Shown here: piece by piece, positions 17,769 to 25,936 of the stretch
How positions within the stretch are numbered: position 1 is the first letter of the stretch
How the letters are laid out: each line of letters starts with the position of its first letter
Assembly (NCBI GenBank): GCA_050485385.1
Contig: JBJHBG010000044.1
Location: 1-36,097 of the forward strand
DNA length: 36,097 bases
Direction: 5' to 3'
From: RECO01 sp050485385
GTDB taxonomy: Bacteria; Pseudomonadota; Alphaproteobacteria; Geminicoccales; Geminicoccaceae
The notes under the pieces: generated by a model
Told to the model about the DNA's origin: nothing
Seen by the model: the letters and a program-made list of their open reading frames with translations, nothing else
The model's database searches: none
Position numbers and translations under genes: made by a program

Positions 17769-18650
17769 TCAGGGGCGGGGTCGGCGCGGGACGGCGCTCC
17801 GGAACAGGTAGATGCCGCAGCCGGCGATGGCCGCACCGCCGACGAGGATGCCCCCTTCCATGGTCTCGCCGAACAGGAAGTAGCCGAAGCCGATCGCCCA
17901 GATCAGCGAGGTGTAGCCGAACGGTGCCAGGAGTGACGGCGCTGCCATGGACAGGGCACGGATCTGGAGGAAGTGGCCGAACCCGACCACGGCGCCGTGG
18001 ACCAGCAGGAAGGCGACGTGCTCCGCGCGGACGGGCACCCAGAAGAACGGCAGCGCGCAACTCGTCAGCACGAGCCCCACGGCCGAGACGTAGAACAGGC
18101 TCGCCACCGGCCCGTCGTGGCTCGCCACCATACGCGTCATGAGTTGGTAGAGGGCGTAGCTCGCGGCGGTGCAGAGCGGCAGCAGCATCGCCCATTCGAC
18201 GCTGCCTTGGTCCGGACGGATGATGACGACGACGCCGGCGAAGCCGACCGCGATCGCCGCGACCCGCGCCAACCCGACCCGCTCGCCGAGCAGCGGCAGC
18301 GACAACGCCGCCACCAGCAGGGGCGAGGTGAAGGCCAGCACCTTGGCGGTCGAGAAGGGCAGTTGGCTGAGCGCGAAGACGAAGAACGACGCCGACGCCG
18401 TGAGCATGACACCGCGCGCGATCTGTGCCGACGGTCGCTGGCACGCGACCAGCCCCCGCCAGCCGACCCACGGTAGGAGCAGGAGCAGCCCTGCGGTCTG
18501 ACCGAGAAAGCGAATCCAGAGCAGCAGCGGCACCGGATAGAGTTCGGTGAAGGCCTTGGTGATGGCGTCGGCGGACGAGGCCATCGTCGCGAACGCCAAC
18601 ATCAGGGCGATGCCGAGCATGGGCCGCTCGCTGCGGCCGGCGAGAATCAC
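17769..18650 (-). CDS. EamA/DMT-superfamily transporter (first of two)
   Basis: A 293-aa inner-membrane protein with about ten transmembrane helices arranged as two EamA repeats, typical of drug/metabolite exporters; the substrate is unknown. Visible features: MLGIALMLAFATMASSADAITKAF (first helix with the polar residues usual in the family), LLLWIRFLGQTAGLLLL, the LPFSTAKVLAFTSPLLVAALSLPLLGERVG end of repeat one, and the second-repeat ending LAPFGYTSLIWAIGFGYFLFGE. I start at GTG 18650, with GGAGG about 11 bases upstream; ATG 18620 is the main alternative and loses only ten non-conserved residues. It lies 115 bases from the CTERM gene and 424 from the next DMT gene, all on the minus strand. 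Confidence 0.9.
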   Translation of the reverse strand: MILAGRSERPMLGIALMLAFATMASSADAITKAFTELYPVPLLLWIRFLGQTAGLLLLLPWVGWRGLVACQRPSAQIARGVMLTASASFFVFALSQLPFSTAKVLAFTSPLLVAALSLPLLGERVGLARVAAIAVGFAGVVVIIRPDQGSVEWAMLLPLCTAASYALYQLMTRMVASHDGPVASLFYVSAVGLVLTSCALPFFWVPVRAEHVAFLLVHGAVVGFGHFLQIRALSMAAPSLLAPFGYTSLIWAIGFGYFLFGETMEGGILVGGAAIAGCGIYLFRSAVPRRPRP

Positions 18651-19074
18651 GAAGGCGGCATCCTCCTACCGCGCACCGACGCGGGGATGGGTCGATCCGT
18701 CGCCGCGACAGCGACACCCGCCGGACGGCCACGCTCCCAGCCTTCCTACTCCCGCGGTCGCAGGAGACTACGGCGAACGGCGCAAGGCTGCGGTAGCGCT
18801 GGCGGCGGTCGAGCCGGCGGCGCCTTGGGTGGACGGGCACCCGTGGCCCCCTCGGGCGGTCGAACCCGTGGTCCGGCGCGGGGCCCCGTCCATCGGTTCC
18901 AAAGGGAGCCCGAACGGTCGCTCGGGTCGGGCGCGGCGACGGCCTGGTCCCCATTCGCAAGGGCGGGTCATGGAACACGCCGCCTTCGCCGTGCCGCACG
19001 AGGGTGCAGGGCTCGGCTACCGGCGCCTCGCGGCAGACTTGGCCGGTGGGCCGTCACCGACGTCGACCACCGGA
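18651..19074. other. 424-base gap without a recognisable gene
   Basis: Between the two exporter genes. Open frames exist on both strands, as expected at this GC content, but none has a convincing ribosome site together with a recognisable product. It may hold the upstream region of the 18650 gene and remnants of decayed sequence; I saw no repeat ends, tRNA or terminator with a T-run. Confidence 0.6.
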
Positions 19075-20010
19075 TCAGGCGGGCGAACGTCGCGAGCGGG
19101 CGAGGACCACGAGGAGGCTGCCGAGGCTCGCCAGGACGCCGTAGGCGAGCAGCCGTGCCTGGAAGGCTTCCGGGCCGCCGAGCCCGGTGACCGCGACGAG
19201 CCGTTCCAGCACGAAGGCGATCAGCGGCAACGCCGCCATCGCCGCGACGTAGGTTACCGCCCCGGCGCGGGCGATCGCCTTGAGCGAGAGGTAGACGGAC
19301 GGGCCGCGCGCGAGGGCCCCGACGGCGCACGCACATAGCCAGAGGAGCGGGTCCGCCAGTCCCCTCGTCGCCAAGACGTCGTCACCCGGCGCGAACGAGC
19401 GGAAGGCGATTTGCCCGAGTACGAGGACGACGATCAGGCCGAGGGCGCTGACGAGGAGAACGGCGCCGGTCAAAAAGACGCGGCTGCGCTCGTCCTCTCC
19501 CTTGTTCACCGGGTGTACCTCCGCGACGATCGTGGCGCCGACGACGCAGAACGTCGACATCAGCATCAAGACGACGGCCGGATTGGCGAGGCCGGCCTCC
19601 AAGGCGTTGCCGAGCGAAACCACGCCGACGAGCACGAGCGCATGTCCCGGAAGCTCGCTTCGGGCGGGCCGGCGCGCGAACAGAAACACCGTCGCGACGA
19701 CGGCCAGCGGGACCGAAAGGATGCTCAGAAAGGCGGCATTGGCCGCGCTGGTGTGGACGAGCGCCGCGGTGAAGAAGCCGGCGGTGCCCACGCGCAGGAC
19801 GCCGTAAAGCCAAGTGAGTGGCGACCCGAGTGTCTCCCGCACGCGCACCGTCCGCCGGCCGACCCACATCATGAAGAGCCCGCCGGCGGCCATCTGCAGG
19901 AAGGCGAACGACCAGGGATCGAGTTGGAAGGCGAGAATCAGCACGCGGCTCGCCACCAACAGGATCGCCCACGACGCGATTGCGGCGAGCAGTGCCAGAC
20001 CGGCGCTCAT
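19075..20010 (-). CDS. EamA-like transporter (second of two)
   Basis: A 311-aa protein with about ten hydrophobic helices, consistent with the DMT superfamily: LALLAAIASWAILLVASRVLILAF (helix 1), FAFLQMAAGGLFMMWVGRRT, FFTAALVHTSAANAAFLSILSVPLAVVATVFLFARRP (end of repeat one), and a second half LKAIARAGAVTYVAAMAALPLIAFVLERLVA, which matches the final EamA block. It has no close similarity to the neighbouring transporter beyond the fold, so this is probably not a recent duplication. ATG 20010 lacks a strong ribosome site, so the start is uncertain. A seven-base hairpin lies at 20031-20047 just upstream. Substrate unknown. Confidence 0.82.
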   Translation of the reverse strand: MSAGLALLAAIASWAILLVASRVLILAFQLDPWSFAFLQMAAGGLFMMWVGRRTVRVRETLGSPLTWLYGVLRVGTAGFFTAALVHTSAANAAFLSILSVPLAVVATVFLFARRPARSELPGHALVLVGVVSLGNALEAGLANPAVVLMLMSTFCVVGATIVAEVHPVNKGEDERSRVFLTGAVLLVSALGLIVVLVLGQIAFRSFAPGDDVLATRGLADPLLWLCACAVGALARGPSVYLSLKAIARAGAVTYVAAMAALPLIAFVLERLVAVTGLGGPEAFQARLLAYGVLASLGSLLVVLARSRRSPA

Positions 20011-20460
20011 GCGATCCGAAACCCCTTCGTCCCACGCATGGCGTGGGCGACGGTATCTGTTTGGCTTCGATGGTTCGCCTCGTCGACCGGGCACGCCACG
20101 CTCATCGACCGCGAGAACCAACACTGAATAGGCGCATGATCCTAGATACGTTGGCGACGAGCGGGCGAAGGAAACGTGCGACTTCGCCGGACGGGTGTTG
20201 CTGGAGGCGCCCGCTCGGTTACCGGGAACCCACGCGACGGCGCGACTTGTGCGTGCAGAACCATAAGGTGATGGAAGTACGCTTCACGGACCTGCAGGAC
20301 TTGGACGGGGGTCATGAGTGCATTCTCCGTCCAACCCTCGTGCTGGGCGTGATCGGCCGGTTGCAGGGACAGCGGCCGATCCTCGGCCATGCGAGCGCAT
20401 CCGCAGATGAGGGGGTGCAGAAGGCGAGCCCCCGGCAATCTTCCGTCATCCGCCGTGGCG
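20011..20460. other. 450-base gap without a recognisable gene
   Basis: Lies between the second exporter gene and aarF. A hairpin CCCACGC-ATG-GCGTGGG occupies 20031-20047, close to the exporter start, and may be an operator or leader structure. A minus-strand frame (about 20142-20438) and several plus-strand frames are open but show no known motif. The region looks less constrained than the flanking genes and may be decayed coding sequence. Confidence 0.55.
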
Positions 20461-21789
20461 CTACGCCAGGCCGACGAGGGCGAGGGCTTCCTTCTGGTTC
20501 TTCTCCACCCTCGTCAAGTCGAAGGTCTCGGCGAGGTCCATGAACATCCGGTGCCAGTTGAGGTCGGCTTGCAGGTGGAGGAAGACGGAGCCGAGGCCGA
20601 TCGCGGCTCGATCCATGAGGACGAATTCGCGCGGCGGGGTAACGCCGCCGAATTCCTTGAGCTTGCGGTGGACGTCGCTGGCGACTTCCTGGCCGTAGCG
20701 GCCGGTGTTGGCCTCGTCGATCAGGCGGGTGCGGTCTTCCATCAGCGGGCCGTAGAGGAAGGCCGCCCAGGTGTTGAGGATCTCGATCGCGTCCTTGGAC
20801 AGGTTCTCGAAGCCCCAGGCCTCGTAGGCGTGGACGGCGAGGTCCAGGTCGTCCGTGACGAGGGCGCGGTAGAGGTCGATGACGCCGCCGACGAAGCGCG
20901 GCTCGAAGACGCGGATGCAACCGAAGTCGAGCAGGTTGACGTCGTGGTCGTCGCGCACGGTGTAGTTGCCGAGGTGCGGGTCGCCATGGATCACGCCATA
21001 GTGGTAGAAGGGCACGTACCAGGCGTGGAACATGTTGCGGGCGATGGTACGGCGCGTCTCGACGTCGGCCGTCTTGAAGCTGAGGAGCTTTTGGCCGTCG
21101 ACCCAGCGCAGCGTGAGCAGGCGTTCGGTGGAGAGGTCGCCGACGACTTCGGGGACGTGGACGTTGGGCTCGTCCCGCAGCATGTGGGCGTAGAGTTGCG
21201 CGTTCTTCGCCTCGCGGACGTAGTCCAGTTCCTCGTGCAGTCGAGCCGCGATCTCGGCGTAGATGTTCCGGGTGTCGATGGCGCGGTCGTAGCGCTTGTA
21301 GATCTCGAAGATGAGGCGGAGTTGCTGGAGGTCGGCCTCGACCGCCGAGGCAATGCCCGGATATTGCAGCTTGCAGGCGACTTGGCTGCCGTCGTGGAGG
21401 GTGGCTTTGTGGACTTGGCCCAAGGAGGCGGCGTGCGCCGCGTCCAGGTCGAAGCCGGCGAAGCGCTTTTGCCAGTCCGGCCCCAGTTCGGCCGCCATGC
21501 GGCGACGGACGAAGGGCTTGCCCATGGGCGGGGCTTCGCTCTGCAACTGGGCCAGTTCGGCGGCGTAGTCGGCGGGCAGCGCTTCCGGGATGGTGGCGAG
21601 CATTTGCGCCACTTTCATGAGCGGCCCCTTGAGCCCGCCGAGGGCCGCTCTCAGGTCGCCCGCGTACTTGGCGTCGTCGAGTTGCCAGCCGAAGACGCGC
21701 TTTCCGGCGTAGCGCGCGGCGATGCCGCTCATCGCCGTGCCGACCTGGGCGTAGCGCTTGACCCGGCCGCCGAGGGTGTTCTCGCTCAA
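20461..21789 (-). CDS. AarF/UbiB (ABC1) family atypical kinase
   Basis: A 442-aa protein kinase-like ATPase of the UbiB/ADCK group, linked in proteobacteria to ubiquinone synthesis. It shows ASLGQVH (121-127), VACKLQYPG (ATP-site Lys140), HGDPHLGN (268-275, catalytic loop) and LLDFG (286-290, metal loop). The family's KxGQ motif reads KVAQ (59-62), a Gly-to-Ala change. There are no C-terminal membrane helices like those of E. coli UbiB, so this is the shorter soluble type. Start: TTG 21789, whose TTGA overlaps the upstream pepF stop, with a GGAG about eight bases before it. Translational coupling with pepF is likely; ubiE/ubiB-cluster genes are not nearby. Confidence 0.88.
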   Translation of the reverse strand: MSENTLGGRVKRYAQVGTAMSGIAARYAGKRVFGWQLDDAKYAGDLRAALGGLKGPLMKVAQMLATIPEALPADYAAELAQLQSEAPPMGKPFVRRRMAAELGPDWQKRFAGFDLDAAHAASLGQVHKATLHDGSQVACKLQYPGIASAVEADLQQLRLIFEIYKRYDRAIDTRNIYAEIAARLHEELDYVREAKNAQLYAHMLRDEPNVHVPEVVGDLSTERLLTLRWVDGQKLLSFKTADVETRRTIARNMFHAWYVPFYHYGVIHGDPHLGNYTVRDDHDVNLLDFGCIRVFEPRFVGGVIDLYRALVTDDLDLAVHAYEAWGFENLSKDAIEILNTWAAFLYGPLMEDRTRLIDEANTGRYGQEVASDVHRKLKEFGGVTPPREFVLMDRAAIGLGSVFLHLQADLNWHRMFMDLAETFDLTRVEKNQKEALALVGLA

Positions 21790-23573
21790 GCGGGCAGCTC
21801 CCGCTCCAACGCGTCGATCATGGCGGCGACGACGTCGAGGCCCTTGGACCAGAAGGCTGGGTCGCGCGCGTCCAGGCCGAAGGGAGCGAGCAGGTCCGAA
21901 TGCCAAAGCGTGCCGCCGGCCTTCAGCATGTCGACGTAGCGCGCCTCGAAGCCGTCGCGCTCGGCCTCGTACACGGCGTAGAGCGCGTTCACCAAGCAGT
22001 CGCCGAAGGCGTAGGCGTAGACGTAGAACGGCACGTGGACGAAGTGGGGGATGTAGCTCCAGTAGGTGCGGTAGTCGTCGCTGAACTCGAAGGCCGGACC
22101 CAAGCTTTCCGTCTGCACCTGCATCCAGACGTCGCCGAGGTCCTGCGGGGTCAGTTCGCCGTCCTTCCTGGCATCGTGCACGCGGCGCTCGAACTCGCAG
22201 AAGGCGATCTGGCGGACGACGGTGTTGAGGGCGTCCTCGATCTTGCCGGCGAGCAGGACGCGCCGGCGCTTGGGGTCGCTGGTGGCGTTCAGCAGCGAGC
22301 GGAAGGTCAGTTGCTCGCCGAAGACGGACGCGGTCTCGGCAAGGGTGAGCGGCGTCGAGCACATCAAGGGACCTTGGCCGCCCGCGAGCACCTGATGGGC
22401 GCCGTGGCCGAGTTCGTGGGCCAGCGTCATGACGTCGCGCGCGCGGCCCTGGTAGTTCATGAGCACGTAGGGGTGCACGCTCGGCACGGTACCGTGGCTG
22501 AAGGCGCCCGAGTCCTTGCCGGGGCGGAGTTCGGCGTCGATCCACCGCTTGGCGAAGAAGTCCTCGAGGATGGTCGCGATCCTCGGCGAAAAGCCGCGAT
22601 AGGCGTCGAGCACGATGACCTTGGCGTCGCCCCAGGCAATGCGGGTGTCGTCGTCCTCCGGCAAGGGCGCGTTGCGGTCGTAGTGCTGGAGCTTGTCCAG
22701 GCCGAGCCAGCGGGCTTTCTGGCCGTAATAGCGATGCGAGAGGCGGGGATAGGCGTCGCGCACGGCGGCGATCAGGGCGTCGACCACCTCGTCCTCGACG
22801 CGGTTGGCGAGATTCCTGGAGGAGATCGGGCGCGCGTAGTTGCGCCAGCCGTCCTCGATCGCCTTGTCCTTGACCAGCGTGTTGGTGATGCGGGCGAAGA
22901 GTTTGACGCGCTCGCCGAGGACGGTGGAGATGGCGCCGGCCGCGTCCTCGCGGACGGTGCGGTCCCGGTCCTGGAGCTTGTCGAACACTTGTGCGTTGGT
23001 GAGCCTGTCGCCGCGGAAGTCGAAGCGAAGATCGGCCACGGTCTCGTCGAACAGCCGGATCCAGGCGCTGCGGCCGGCGACGGCCTTCTCGTGCAGGGTC
23101 TTTTCGACCTCGTCGGAGAGTTGGTGCGGGCGAAAGGCGCGCACGTCGCGCAGCCAGGGGCGGTAGTGGGCGAGGGCAGGCGAGGCGGCGATCCGGGTCT
23201 GGAGGTGGTCTTCCTCCAGGCGGTTGAGTTCCAGCGTGACGAACAGCAGCGGGGTGGTGATGGCGTTGATGCGCTCCTGCATGGCCTGGAAGAAGCGGCC
23301 GATCTCGGCGTCGTCGCGCTGCGCGGCGAAGCGGAGGCTGGCGTAGGAGTAGATTTTGCCGACGGTCTCGCTGACGGCCTCGTAGCGGCGGATCATCAGG
23401 GCGAGGCCGTCGCCGTCGAACGTTTCCAGCTTGCCGCGGAACTCGGCCTCGATGGCCGCCGCCTCGCGCTCGGCCGTTGCCAGATCGGCCGCGAGAGCCG
23501 GATCGTCGGGCGCCGCGTAGAGGTCGCCGAGATCCCAGCGAGGGGCGGGCTCTGCCTGGGCCGCATCGGCCAT
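21786..23573 (-). CDS. pepF: Oligoendopeptidase F (M3 family zinc metallopeptidase)
   Basis: Cytosolic metallopeptidase that degrades oligopeptides. The 595-aa protein has the N-terminal PepF helical domain (WDLGDLYAAPDD at about 13-24; YSYASLRFAAQRDD) and the M3 catalytic domain with HELGHG (His386, Glu387, His390) and the third zinc ligand Glu413 in TLAETASVFGE. The C-terminal SYIPHFVHVPFYVYAYAFG is the substrate-binding His/Tyr block of the family. ATG 23573 is preceded by AAGGAGA with about six bases of spacing. It overlaps aarF by four bases and is divergent from the acyl-CoA ligase gene across 141 bases. Confidence 0.93.
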   Translation of the reverse strand: MADAAQAEPAPRWDLGDLYAAPDDPALAADLATAEREAAAIEAEFRGKLETFDGDGLALMIRRYEAVSETVGKIYSYASLRFAAQRDDAEIGRFFQAMQERINAITTPLLFVTLELNRLEEDHLQTRIAASPALAHYRPWLRDVRAFRPHQLSDEVEKTLHEKAVAGRSAWIRLFDETVADLRFDFRGDRLTNAQVFDKLQDRDRTVREDAAGAISTVLGERVKLFARITNTLVKDKAIEDGWRNYARPISSRNLANRVEDEVVDALIAAVRDAYPRLSHRYYGQKARWLGLDKLQHYDRNAPLPEDDDTRIAWGDAKVIVLDAYRGFSPRIATILEDFFAKRWIDAELRPGKDSGAFSHGTVPSVHPYVLMNYQGRARDVMTLAHELGHGAHQVLAGGQGPLMCSTPLTLAETASVFGEQLTFRSLLNATSDPKRRRVLLAGKIEDALNTVVRQIAFCEFERRVHDARKDGELTPQDLGDVWMQVQTESLGPAFEFSDDYRTYWSYIPHFVHVPFYVYAYAFGDCLVNALYAVYEAERDGFEARYVDMLKAGGTLWHSDLLAPFGLDARDPAFWSKGLDVVAAMIDALERELPA

Positions 23574-23714
23574 CGTGCTCTCCTTTCGGTCGTGGGCGGG
23601 ATATGGGACCGGGCCGGAGCCGCTTCCAGCGCCCGGCGGATTTCCCTTTTCACGCGGCGCGCGCGCCACTTTAAGTGTAGATAACAGGGTCGCACCGATC
23701 AGGAGAGTTCCACC

Positions 23715-25499
23715 GTGCAACTCGCACCGAATCTCGTGCAACTGTTCCACCGTGCGGTCGTCAAGCGTGGCGACCGTCCCTATCTCTGGCGGCGCTCGAC
23801 GGACGGCTACCACGCCACGAGCGGCAACGAGGTGGCGGAGCGCGTGACGGCGCTGGCGCGCGCCTTGCGGGCCAAGGGGGTGAAGAAGGGCGACCGGCTG
23901 GTGATCGTCGCCGAGAACCGCCCGGAATGGCTGATCGCCGACATGGCGAGCATGACCGTGGGTGCCGTCTCGGTGCCGGCCTACACCACCAACACGGTCA
24001 AGGATCACCGCTTCGTCATCGAGCACAGCGGGGCGACGGCGGTGATCTACTCGGGGCCTGTCGTGGCCAAGACGCTGCTGCCGGCGATCCGCGAGGCCGG
24101 TTCCGTGACCGCCATCGTCGCCATCGAGCCCCCGACGGACGCGGGCGGGCTCGACATCACCTCATGGGACGATGCGCTGGCGCTCGGGCGGGAGGCCGAC
24201 GACGCCCCCTTCGCCGAGCCGGCTCCGGACGACATGGCCTGCATCATCTACACCTCGGGCACCGGCGGCACGCCCAAGGGCGTCATGCTGTCCCATCGCA
24301 ACATCCTCGCCAATTGCGACGGCGCCATCGATCTGTTGGAGGAACTGGGGGTCGACGAGAACGAGGTGTTCCTCTCCTTCCTGCCCCTGTCGCACTCCTA
24401 CGAGCACACGGCGGGCCAGTTCGTGCCGATGGCGATCGGGGCGCAGGTCTACTACGCCGAGGGCGTCGACACGCTGACGCAGAACCTCCAGGAAGCGCGG
24501 CCCACCATTCTCACCTGCGTGCCCAGGCTCTACGAGGTGATGCGCGCGCGCATCCTGGCCGGCGTGCAGCGGGCAGGCGGCACCAAGGCGTGGCTGTTCC
24601 ACAAGGCGGTCGAACTCGGCCGCAAGAAGTACGAGAAGCAGCCGCTCGGTCCCCTGGAGCGGGTGATCGACCTCGCCTGCGACCGGCTGGTCCGCGGCAA
24701 GGTGAAGGACCGCTTCGGCGGCCGGCTCAAGGCGATGGTCTCGGGCGGAGCACCGCTGAACTACGAGGTCGGCGTGTTCTTCGCGGCCCTCGGCCTGCCG
24801 ATCTTCCAGGGCTACGGTCAGACCGAGGCCGCCCCCGTCATCAGCGCCAACCGGCCGAAGCACCACAAGCTCAAGACCGTGGGCCTGCCGCTCAAGGGCG
24901 TCGAGGTGAAGATCGCCGACGATGGCGAGATCCTGGTGCGCGGCCCGCTGGTGATGAAGGGCTATTGGAACGACGAGGAAGCGACGGCGGCGACCTTGGT
25001 CGACGGCTGGCTGCACACGGGCGACATCGGTGCCGTGGACGAGGACGGCTTCATCCTCATCACCGGACGCAAGAAGGAGATGATCGTCAACTCGGGCGGC
25101 GACAACGTCTCGCCGCAGCGGGTGGAAGGGGTGATCACGATGGAGCCGGAGATCCACCAGGTGCTGGTCTACGGCGACCGCCGCCCGCACCTCGTGGGCC
25201 TCGTCGTGCCGGATCCCGGTTGGCTGGAGACGTTCGCCAAGGAGACGGGGCTGGAGGGCGACCTTGCGACCCTGCACGACCACGAGGAGGTGCGAAGGGC
25301 GATCCGGACGGCCATCGAACGCGCCAACCAACACCTCTCGGTCATCGAGAAGTTGCGCCGCTTCGACATCATGGCGGAGCCCTTCGACATCGAGAACGGG
25401 ATGATGACCCCGACGCTGAAGCTGCGCCGGCCGATCATCATCGAGCGCTACCACGACCGTCTGGAAGCGCTCTACACCCAGGGCAAGAAGGCCGCCTGA
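23715..25499 (+). CDS. Long-chain fatty acid-CoA ligase (AMP-forming)
   Basis: Adenylate-forming enzyme that activates fatty acids to acyl-CoA via acyl-AMP. The 594-aa protein has the P-loop YTSGTGGTPKG (179-189), GYGQTEAAPV (the A5 motif), HTGDIG (A7), the GRKKEMIVNSGGDNVSP hinge (A8) and a C-terminal Lys in MTPTLKLRR (A10) that would catalyse adenylation. Overall layout resembles the FadD15-like long-chain ligases found in many Alphaproteobacteria and Actinobacteria. Start is GTG 23715, eight bases after AGGAGAG. It is divergent from pepF; a small palindrome CACTT-T-AAGTG (23667-23677) lies in the shared upstream region. Chain length preference cannot be read from sequence. Confidence 0.92.
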   Translation: MQLAPNLVQLFHRAVVKRGDRPYLWRRSTDGYHATSGNEVAERVTALARALRAKGVKKGDRLVIVAENRPEWLIADMASMTVGAVSVPAYTTNTVKDHRFVIEHSGATAVIYSGPVVAKTLLPAIREAGSVTAIVAIEPPTDAGGLDITSWDDALALGREADDAPFAEPAPDDMACIIYTSGTGGTPKGVMLSHRNILANCDGAIDLLEELGVDENEVFLSFLPLSHSYEHTAGQFVPMAIGAQVYYAEGVDTLTQNLQEARPTILTCVPRLYEVMRARILAGVQRAGGTKAWLFHKAVELGRKKYEKQPLGPLERVIDLACDRLVRGKVKDRFGGRLKAMVSGGAPLNYEVGVFFAALGLPIFQGYGQTEAAPVISANRPKHHKLKTVGLPLKGVEVKIADDGEILVRGPLVMKGYWNDEEATAATLVDGWLHTGDIGAVDEDGFILITGRKKEMIVNSGGDNVSPQRVEGVITMEPEIHQVLVYGDRRPHLVGLVVPDPGWLETFAKETGLEGDLATLHDHEEVRRAIRTAIERANQHLSVIEKLRRFDIMAEPFDIENGMMTPTLKLRRPIIIERYHDRLEALYTQGKKAA

Positions 25500-25502
25500 G
25501 GC

Positions 25503-25781
25503 TCACTCCCGCCGCAGCGTGAGTGCCACCTCGTCCTCCTCGAAGCGGACCACCCGGACGAGGCAGCGCTCGCCCTCGTCGTCCGCGAACTGGTAGACGG
25601 CGAGGCCGTGCAGGGCCATGGCCGCGCGGCAGAAGGTGCCATCCACGGCCAGCTCCGCCGGGCAGGTCTCGAGGTCGAGGTGCGGCACCGCCAGCTCGAA
25701 GGTGTCGTAGCTCATCGGGCAGGCGGCGACCGCCGTCGGCAGGGCAAGCGCCGCCGCGGCGAGCCATATCGACTTTCGCAT
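25503..25781 (-). CDS. Small exported cysteine-containing protein, possible lipoprotein
   Basis: A 92-aa hypothetical protein with an N-terminal signal peptide (about 1-20, RKSIWLAAAALALPTAVAA). The signal ends VAAC with Cys21 at the position expected for a lipobox, so it could be lipidated; alternatively Cys21 pairs with one of Cys40, Cys51 and Cys73. The rest (SYDTFELAVPHLDLETCP, FCRAAMALHGLAVYQFADDEGERCLVRVVRFEEDE) resembles short periplasmic proteins I recall from Methylobacterium-like bacteria, but I know no function. ATG 25781 has GGAGC about nine bases upstream. Its stop is three bases from that of the acyl-CoA ligase, tail to tail. A promoter-like site lies at 25865-25892. Confidence 0.75.
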   Translation of the reverse strand: MRKSIWLAAAALALPTAVAACPMSYDTFELAVPHLDLETCPAELAVDGTFCRAAMALHGLAVYQFADDEGERCLVRVVRFEEDEVALTLRRE

Positions 25782-25864
25782 GTTGCAAGTGCTCCAATGA
25801 AAAAGATTGCTGGCAGACGAGCTGCCATCGCCTTTTCAGCAGGAGTACCGTTCTCTGGCAATGT

Positions 25865-25894
25865 TATTTAGGTACGAATGTTTGAACTTCAAAC
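25865..25894 (-). promoter_or_regulatory. Candidate promoter overlapped by a 15-base palindrome
   Basis: A perfect inverted repeat GTTTGAA-C-TTCAAAC occupies 25880-25894 in an AT-rich gap. On the minus strand it contains TTGAAG (25892-25887), followed after 16 bases by TAAATA (25870-25865), a passable -35/-10 pair for the exported cysteine protein gene. A repressor or activator dimer could bind here. A further six-base hairpin (TGGCAG-ACGAG-CTGCCA, 25811-25827) lies in the predicted leader. Confidence 0.38.
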
Positions 25895-25936
25895 AAGAAT
25901 AGGTATGACTTCGGCAGTATTGGTTGTGACATGGCG

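Noticed and set aside
18687..19190. Plus-strand frames in the 424-base gap
   Set aside because: Arg/Gly-rich translations typical of GC-rich non-coding DNA.
20142..20438. 98-codon minus-strand frame in the gap before aarF
   Set aside because: No ribosome site, no known motif and no membrane or signal segment; could be a gene remnant but cannot be supported.
23667..23677. CACTT-T-AAGTG as a fatty-acid regulator site
   Set aside because: Too short to distinguish from chance, and I know no regulator with this exact site; mentioned only under the ligase gene.
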